Assembly: GCA_003697085.1 (NCBI GenBank)
Contig: RFFU01000122.1
Coordinates: 1-6,843 of the forward strand
Direction: 5' to 3'
From: Candidatus Hydrogenedentota bacterium
GTDB taxonomy: Bacteria; UBA8481; J006
Length of the DNA: 6,843 bases
This document shows, piece by piece, positions 1 to 6,600 of the stretch. The translations under genes were made by a program, and so were the position numbers. The notes under the pieces are model-generated. The model made no database searches. It worked only from the letters and a program-made list of their open reading frames with translations, and was not told the origin of the DNA. Position 1 is the stretch's first letter. Every line of letters starts with the position of its first letter.

Positions 1-561
1 CTGATTCTTCCGGGACAAGGCCACTTCGGAACGGCGATGGAACGCCTCCATTCGCGCGGGTTTGTCTCGTATCTGCGACATCGTCTTGGAAGAGAAAACC
101 CGAACCGGCCTCCGTTTCTGGGAATCTGCCTCGGACTTCAAATCCTCTTCGAAGGCAGCGAAGAAAGTCCGGGTATCGAAGGTTTGGGGCTTTATCCCGG
201 AACCGTCCGGCGATTTCCCACCCGGATCGAGAACCGGCGTTTGATCGTGCCGTTGATGGGGTGGAAGAAGACCGAGACCGTTCGCGGGTCACGCCCCGGT
301 ATCTTTGCCCCCACCACCCCACTCCGTGAAGATCCCTGGTGGTATTTCGTTCATTCTTATTTCGTTCCCGCTCGGCTCTTCTTTCCCAATTCGGATATCC
401 TGCTGACGGCGCTGGAAACCTGGTACGGCGTTCCCTTCACAGCCGCGATCGCCGACCCGCCGCTTTACGCAACGCAGTTTCATCCCGAGAAATCAGGCCG
501 CGAAGGACTCGAATTGCTGCGCCGATTCGTTGAAACAACAAAACGGTTCCTCCAAACCTGA
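1..561 (+). CDS. hisH: Imidazole glycerol phosphate synthase, glutaminase subunit HisH (5' end missing)
   Basis: HisH hydrolyses glutamine and channels the ammonia to HisF, which makes imidazole glycerol phosphate and AICAR in histidine biosynthesis in the cytoplasm. The frame is open from base 1, giving 186 visible residues. The first ones read LILPGQGHFG, which normally lies about 45-50 residues into HisH, so roughly that many codons are missing; the ATG at 37 is internal. The class I glutamine amidotransferase triad is present: nucleophile Cys43 in GICLGLQ (codon 127-129), His161 (481-483) and Glu163 (487-489) in FHPEKSG. The family segment YFVHSYFVPA is also present. Two family motifs deviate: the usual PGVG oxyanion-strand motif reads PGQG, and the usual PHMGWN segment reads PLMGWKK. 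The gene ends in TGA. No hisA or hisF follows, because the next gene is convergent. The family assignment is very secure; activity is inferred from the intact triad. Confidence 0.95.
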   Translation: MILPGQGHFGTAMERLHSRGFVSYLRHRLGRENPNRPPFLGICLGLQILFEGSEESPGIEGLGLYPGTVRRFPTRIENRRLIVPLMGWKKTETVRGSRPGIFAPTTPLREDPWWYFVHSYFVPARLFFPNSDILLTALETWYGVPFTAAIADPPLYATQFHPEKSGREGLELLRRFVETTKRFLQT

Positions 562-611
562 TGCCCCGCCGAGGTGACAAAGCCGAGAAACGAGAAGCGG
601 TATCGCGATTT
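562..611. other. Convergent intergenic gap, no terminator seen
   Basis: Only 50 bases separate the stop codons of hisH (plus strand) and the pullulanase gene (minus strand). I looked for a GC-rich hairpin followed by a T-run in either direction and found none. The only symmetric element is the 8-base palindrome ATCGCGAT at 602-609, too short and without a loop to act as a terminator. Transcripts from both sides may therefore end by Rho or run into the opposite gene (inference). Confidence 0.6.
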
Positions 612-3467
612 CTATTCCACGTTCAGGATTCGGTTGTTCTTGTTCAACGCATCCCATGAACCGTCCGCGACGAACTTGTACTCATAGCGCCCCCGCGAGA
701 GAGAAAGGACGATCTCCCACATTCCATCGGGACGCTTCTTCATCGGTAACGCATTCATATCCCATCCGTTGAACTCTCCGGCCACGGTTACGCGACGCGC
801 CGTCGGCGCAGACACGGTCAGTTTCACCTCGTGCGGCAGCCGGGCCGCGACATGCGGAAGCAAGACCCGCTGGTAAAATTCCGGATCGGTATTGTAGAAG
901 ATCGCGGAGGAACGGGGAGGGAGGATGACTTCCGAGCGGGTCACAGGCGGACCCAACGGCGTGACTCCGGCTTTCTCTCCGTTGGCGACGGGAATCCAGT
1001 GCGAAGCGGGTATCTCAAAGCGCGCGGAGGTTGCGGAAGCATTCATCAGAACCAAAACGTTCTCCCATTCGTCCTGAGCCTCTCCTCGATTTACGACGAA
1101 TCCGATGGCCCGAGGCGGGACGCGAAGTTCCAGATCGTCGTCGAGGAAGAACACTCCGCGACGCACCGCGTCCGCCGTCGTCTTTCGAAAGAGGGGATGT
1201 GCTCGACGCAGGGCAATCAACCCGCGGTAGTATTCGAAAACTTCCCGATGCTTCTTCTTCCATTCCCAGTGGATCATATTGATCCTGTCCGGCTTGTTGT
1301 AACTGTTCTCCTCCCCGTCCTTCGTCCTGAGAAGATCCTGCCCCCCGTGGAGAAACGGTATTCCCTGCGCCGTCAAAATCGCCACAGCCGCGAGTTTGTC
1401 CATCTGCTCGCGATCCTTCTTCGTGACCTGAGTCCAATTTCTCGTCGTTAAAAGAATCCGATCCCAAAGCGTGTGGTTGTCATGAGCAGCAACGTAGTTG
1501 ATCGTTTCGGTCGGAGCGTCCGTAAAATCGTCGATGCTTCCGAGAATTCCCTTCTTCACCTTCTCTACGTCGCGGCCGTCCTGGATGAATCCCGGCTCCG
1601 TGTTGAAGGTTCCCCCTTTCAAGGCATCCCGAAAATGATCGTTGAAGACCGCAAATCCCTTCCCGCGTTGATCTCCCTTGCTCGTCACTTTCACCGGCGT
1701 CGATCCTCCCGCCCACGGCTCCCCGTAAATCATAATCTCCGGCTTGATCTTCCGCAATTCTCTCACGATCGTCTCGAGCGTTTCGAGATCGATCAGCCCC
1801 ATCAAGTCGAAACGAAAGCCGTCGACGTCGTATTTCCGAACCCAGTATTTCATCGAATCGACGATAAATTTCCTTGCCATCGGCGCTTCCGTCCGAAACT
1901 CGTTTCCCGTTCCGCTTCCGTTCCAATAGGAACCGTCGTCCTTGACCCGGTAATAATAGTTCGGTGCCAATCCGTTGAAACTCATCCGAACCTCCGGGTT
2001 TCCCTCCGCCGTATGGTTGTACACCACGTCCATCACGACTTTGATTCCGTTCCTGTGAAACGCATCGATCATCTTCTTGGCTTCCCGGACGCGCGAGGCA
2101 TCATCACGCTTCGTAGCGTACCACCCATCTGGAGAGTTGAAATGAAAGGGCATATACCCCCAGTTGTACGCTTCGCTCGCTTCGTCATTGTCGAAATCCT
2201 GGAACGGCATAATCTGAACCGTGTTCACTCCCAACTCCTTGATATGATCGAGGCCCGTGCTGATCTCAGGATTCCCCTCCAGCCGCGTTCCCTCCTCCGT
2301 CAAACCCAGATATTTTCCCCTGTGCTGAATGCCGCTTTTCGGGTCGATCGTAAAATCTCGAATGTGAATTTCATAGATGACCGCGTCGGCGATTCCGAAA
2401 CGCGGAGCCGGACTTACCGGTGTGTTGTCGTCGATGATCATGCCCCGCCCGTTATGGGCCGTGTTGCAGTGAGAATACGGGTCGATCACCTCGTACTCGG
2501 CATCCGGATACTTCACGCGATATTTGTAATATTTGTCGAGCAGATTTCCTTCAACAATCGCTTCCCAAATACCCTGGCCGATCCGCTTCATCGGCACCAC
2601 GTCGCGGGGCGGCCCCGTCGGCCCTTCGTAGATCACGACGCTGACTCCGGCCGATGTCGGGGAGAAGGTCCGGAAGATCGTCTTCTCCGGAGAATAGAGC
2701 GCGCCGAGTTCACCGTCGTAGCGGTAGGAATCAACGACGGCTCCCGGAATCAACGGCGCCGGTCGATAAGCCCCGAAGGAAACCACGATTCCGGCGACCG
2801 ATTCCGGATCAATCTCTTGTCCCAGTCGGACGAGGATCGTTCTGACCTTGAGCCCCTGTCCCGGAGCCGGAACCGCCTCCACGACCGGAACGGCGGAGCG
2901 GTCGGGCAATCGCACCGAGACCGTCCCCTTGCGGACATAGGAACGATCAATGCTCTTGGAAAGAACGACCCGAACCTCGTTCACCTTGTCCAACAAGGCC
3001 CGAAGAATGCGCGGACGCGTATCGGGCGGCGAGGAATAGAGGTTCTTGTCCGCCGAAAGAATAAAGACATTACGCCCCAGGGACGGCGTCCAATAACGAT
3101 CCGGATCGTCCTTCGCCTTCCAATCACCGTATTTCGGCAAAAGTCCGATCCGGTCCACGTTCGAACCGTAATCGTTTTTGTCGAGGCGGAAGACAAGGCC
3201 GTAGCCGTCTGTGCCCGCCGGCGTGATCTCGCGGCTCGTTCCACTCGCCGGGTTCCAAGTCCACAGCGTCCAGCCGGTGTAATCGCCTTCCGGCCGATGG
3301 TAGTGAACGAGAATCTCCTCGGCGGACGCGGGAACCCTGACCGTGAGAAGAACCGCCGCCAGAGAAACGAACCGCCGCGCCCGTTGCCACAATCCCACGC
3401 CCTTTTCTTTCACCTTCCTATCCTGTTTCCTTTTCCGCTCTTCCTTACGAGCCTCTTCGGCGCCCAT
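612..3467 (-). CDS. pulA: Secreted type I pullulanase (GH13) with CBM41 and C-terminal glycogen-binding module
   Basis: The predicted role is hydrolysis of alpha-1,6 branch points in pullulan, starch or glycogen outside the cytoplasm. Domains in the 951-residue product: signal peptide 1-49 with an unusually long charged n-region and probable ASA|EE cleavage; PUD/CBM41 at about 51-150 (HYHRPEGDYTGWTLWTW); an E-set region about 153-236; CBM48-like about 250-335; GH13 barrel about 360-760; beta-sandwich about 760-860; AMPK-type glycogen-binding module 876-951 (VAGEFNGWD, YEYKFVADGSW). GH13 motifs are intact: region I DVVYNH (Asp480-His485), nucleophile Asp554 in GFRFD, acid/base Glu583 in YGEPW, transition-state Asp663 in AAHDNH. 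The type I pullulanase signature YNWGYDP reads YNWGYMP (434-440). I chose the ATG at 3467 for its AGGAGG site 10 bases upstream; a TTG at 3542 lacks one, and a GTG at 3398 would give a more usual signal peptide. It lies 154 bases downstream of the other GH13 gene on the same strand, so co-transcription is likely. Pullulanase identity is secure; exact specificity (pullulanase or glycogen debranching) is inferred. Confidence 0.93.
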   Translation of the reverse strand: MGAEEARKEERKRKQDRKVKEKGVGLWQRARRFVSLAAVLLTVRVPASAEEILVHYHRPEGDYTGWTLWTWNPASGTSREITPAGTDGYGLVFRLDKNDYGSNVDRIGLLPKYGDWKAKDDPDRYWTPSLGRNVFILSADKNLYSSPPDTRPRILRALLDKVNEVRVVLSKSIDRSYVRKGTVSVRLPDRSAVPVVEAVPAPGQGLKVRTILVRLGQEIDPESVAGIVVSFGAYRPAPLIPGAVVDSYRYDGELGALYSPEKTIFRTFSPTSAGVSVVIYEGPTGPPRDVVPMKRIGQGIWEAIVEGNLLDKYYKYRVKYPDAEYEVIDPYSHCNTAHNGRGMIIDDNTPVSPAPRFGIADAVIYEIHIRDFTIDPKSGIQHRGKYLGLTEEGTRLEGNPEISTGLDHIKELGVNTVQIMPFQDFDNDEASEAYNWGYMPFHFNSPDGWYATKRDDASRVREAKKMIDAFHRNGIKVVMDVVYNHTAEGNPEVRMSFNGLAPNYYYRVKDDGSYWNGSGTGNEFRTEAPMARKFIVDSMKYWVRKYDVDGFRFDLMGLIDLETLETIVRELRKIKPEIMIYGEPWAGGSTPVKVTSKGDQRGKGFAVFNDHFRDALKGGTFNTEPGFIQDGRDVEKVKKGILGSIDDFTDAPTETINYVAAHDNHTLWDRILLTTRNWTQVTKKDREQMDKLAAVAILTAQGIPFLHGGQDLLRTKDGEENSYNKPDRINMIHWEWKKKHREVFEYYRGLIALRRAHPLFRKTTADAVRRGVFFLDDDLELRVPPRAIGFVVNRGEAQDEWENVLVLMNASATSARFEIPASHWIPVANGEKAGVTPLGPPVTRSEVILPPRSSAIFYNTDPEFYQRVLLPHVAARLPHEVKLTVSAPTARRVTVAGEFNGWDMNALPMKKRPDGMWEIVLSLSRGRYEYKFVADGSWDALNKNNRILNVE

Positions 3468-3621
3468 CGTTCTCTCTCCTCCTGTCGTTTCTCTGCTTTC
3501 TCCTATTTCCCCACTCTCGCTTTTCCTCCCGTTCCGGTCCAAGCGCGGGTTTTCTCTTCCTCCCCCCGGCCTCGATACTTCGTTTCAGCAAGAAACGTTC
3601 CGTTCGTTCTCCAAACCGGCA
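3468..3621 (-). other. Purine-rich intergenic leader between the two glucan-hydrolase genes
   Basis: This gap follows the stop of the upstream GH13 gene on the minus strand. Read on that strand, the part nearest the pullulanase (about 3530-3469) is almost all purine, and the purine bias continues into the first codons of the pullulanase. I saw no convincing -35/-10 pair. A 6-bp inverted repeat (CGTTTC/GAAACG, 3581-3597, 5-base loop) is present but is AT-balanced and has no T-run after it. The simplest reading is a short untranslated spacer inside an operon. Confidence 0.5.
3478..3483 (-). promoter_or_regulatory. Ribosome binding site of the pullulanase gene
   Basis: On the minus strand this is a perfect AGGAGG, 10 bases before the ATG at 3467-3465. 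It is the reason for preferring this start over the in-frame TTG at 3542, whose upstream bases give only a weak match. A competing weaker site (AGGAAGGTG, about 3418-3410) precedes an in-frame GTG at 3398, with a longer spacing of about 12 bases. Confidence 0.7.
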
Positions 3622-6600
3622 CTACTCCTCCGCTTTCCCGATTTTTTCGTAAACGGCCGTGAAGCGGGGCGGAAGGCCCGAGAGTACCATAACTCCTTTC
3701 CGCACGTCCACTTCGCCGCCGCCGAGAAGATCACGATAGCGACCGTCTTCGATTCGTCCTTCGACGGGAATCTTCAAACCCGGAACTGCTGCATCGGAAG
3801 CGTTGAAGACAGAAACGACGGATCGTTCTCCGTCCGAGGAAAGCGCGACGAGCACCCGATTTCGCGCAAAGATCGGGTCCCACCGCACGGGAGCGGGAAG
3901 TCTCCCGGTCCGGCGGAGGCGTCCCAAACGGCGAAAATTCTCCAACAACCCCGAATCCCAGTGCGCGGCATCGCCCCACGGCATCACGCGACGGCAATCG
4001 GGATCGTTCTCCCCCTCCACGCCGACCTCGTCTCCGTAATAGATCACCGGGATGCCCGGAAAGGTGTACTGAAAGACGGCGGCTTGCCGGACTCTTTCCA
4101 GACTTCCTCCCGCCAGGGTTCGAAAACGCTTCGTATCGTGCGATGAAATATGGTTGTACTCGATCGGCGCGACCTGCGGCGGGAATTCCATCAGGATCGA
4201 CACGGCGCGCGCGGCGAAGGACTCGGCGTCTTCCTTCTCTTCGGCGAAGAAGTCGATGATCGCCTGCCGTAACTCGTAATTCATCGTGGCGTCGAATTCG
4301 TCTCCCCGCAACCATGGCTCCGGCATCTTCCAAACCTCGCCCACAAGATAGGCGTCCGGCCGGAGCCTCTTCATTGCAATTCGAAACGCCTTCCAAAAGT
4401 CGTGACCGGCACCATGAGGCGCGTCGAGCCGCCAACCGCCGATCCCGAATTTCATCCATTTTTCGACGGCGGAAAAGAGATAGTCGCGGACCTTCGGATT
4501 CGCCGTGTTCCAAGACGGCAACTGACCGAACCCCCACCAGCAGATGTAATAATTCGCCGGCGCGTTCGGTCCGCTTCCCTCGAAACGCGCCGGAAACGGC
4601 CATTTCAGGATCCGGTAATAATCGTAATACGGCGAGGAGGGACCGTTATTGACCACATCGCGGAAGAAGGGATGTTGATCCCCCGAATGGTTGAAGACGC
4701 CGTCCAGAAGAATCCGCATACCGCGTTGTCCAGCCTCGGTTATCAGGTTGCGGAAGACTTCGTCGTCGCCAAACTGCGGATCGATCTTCGTATAATCGGA
4801 AATATCATACTTGGCCGACGACGGTGCTTGAAAGATCGGGTTGAACTTGATGACGGTCACGCCAAGCGAATCGAGATAATCGAGATGTTCGATCACACCA
4901 GCAAGATCCCCGCCGTATTTCGCATTCCAACCGTCCGGGGAGGCGGTTAACGGCTCGTACCGCCACGGACGAACTCCGTTCGGGTTCCGCGGATCACCTT
5001 TCGGATCGTTCCCGGGATCGCCGTTGGCGAACCGGTCTGGAAAGATGTGGTAAATCACGCCTCCTCGAATCCATCTCGGAGTCTCGAAGATCGAAACACC
5101 CTTCGGCACGAAGTACCAAGGTGAATCACCGTCGCTCTCAAGCCCTCCTCGATCGACCAGAAACGTATTCCCGCCGTCCTCAACCGAAAAAATGTAGCCG
5201 GTGGCGACGGAGTCGAAGGGAATCCGACCGCGCCAGTACTCGTATCGTCCGTCGTGGGTGAAAGGTTCAAGCGGTATTCGGCGGGACTCCGTTCGAGGAA
5301 CCACGGCCACATCTTCCACGTCCTCATCGGCAACACGCAATGTCAGCGTGATCGTCGCCGTATCCTCCCGCGTCACGTAAATCGCTGTTCGATCGTGGGC
5401 GATAGCCGCGCCCGCAACAACACCATCGCCACGATGAGCCGTGATCTCCTTCGTCGGTTCGTCTCCCGGAACGATGAGAACGCTGTTGACTCCCCCGTAA
5501 CCATCCGCTTCCTTCACAGCAGCCGTTGGATCCGGAATCCATTCGTTACCATCGACAACGAACTTGTATGGGTATTTCCCGGGGGCGAGTTCCAATTCCG
5601 CGGTCCAAACGCCGTCACCGTCGTCATCCTTCATTGGCGTTGCCGTCTTTGACCAGTCGTTGAAGGCACCCGCTACAACCACCGTCTTCACGGGCTTGCC
5701 GGGACGGTAACTGAAGCGGATGGGACCGCGCTCGGCCCAAAGATCACGCCGCGGCGGAGTCCCGGAGCGCGGAGGCGAAGCGCGCGCTTCCACCGGTTGC
5801 GCTCCGACTCCCGCCACTGTCCCGGGAGTACGCTCATTCCCAGCACTCGATATATTCAGAACGGAATTCTTCCCTCCAAATCCGTCGTCCGCCGTATTCG
5901 CGTTTTCCGGATCGACAACCCAATCCTTCCCGTTGATAACGAACTTGTAGTGATAAAGACCCGGCGCCAACGGAATTCGGACTTCCCAAACGCCATCACC
6001 GTCCGGATCACTCATCGGGTTGGCGTTTTTGTCCCAGTTGTTGAAACTTCCCGCCACCGAGACGCTCCGCGCTCCCGCCGGTGCCCGGAACCGAAAGAGA
6101 TATCCTGATCCCCCCGCCGATCCTCCGGAACCACCGCTGGAAACGCTCGCGGAAGCCGCTCCCCCACCACCGACCTTCGCCACGGAGTTCTGACCCCCGT
6201 AGCCGTCGTCCGCCTTCAAGGGGTTGTCCGGATCGAGCAACCAGTCTGTTCCATTAACGACATACTTGTACTGATACTCTCCCGGCGAAAGAGGTAACAT
6301 TACCTCCCAAATTCCATCGCCGTCGGGATCCTTCATCGGAGTAGCACTCACGTCCCAGTTGTTGAAACTGCCCGCCACCGAGACGCTCCGCGCTCCCGCC
6401 GGCGCTCGAAACCGAAAGAGATACCCGCCGCTCGTTCGTCCTCCTCCCGCGGCCGCTCCCGCGGTTCCCGCCGCCGAAGCCGACGCCCTCGCGCGCGCCG
6501 CTCCCCCCGCCGTCACCTTCGCCACCGAGTTCTGACCCCCGTAGCCGTCGTCCGCCTTCGCCGGATTATCCGGGTCCACCACCCAGTCCGTTCCGTTCAC

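Noticed and set aside
3581-3597. Inverted repeat CGTTTC/GAAACG as a terminator between the two glucan-hydrolase genes
   Set aside because: The stem is only 6 bp and half AT, and no T-run follows on the minus strand, so it is unlikely to stop transcription.
1473-3662. A 729-codon open frame on the plus strand
   Set aside because: It lies exactly in register opposite the pullulanase, shows no domain or motif, and is explained by avoidance of TTA, CTA and TCA codons in the real gene.
3343-4146. A 267-codon plus-strand frame crossing the gap between the two glucan-hydrolase genes
   Set aside because: It is in register opposite the GH13 gene and is built of Arg/Ser/Pro-rich shadow sequence in the polypyrimidine strand; no ribosome binding site or family motif was seen.
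4402-4950. A 182-codon plus-strand frame inside the large GH13 gene
   Set aside because: It is in-register antisense to intact catalytic-domain coding sequence and shows no recognisable protein family.
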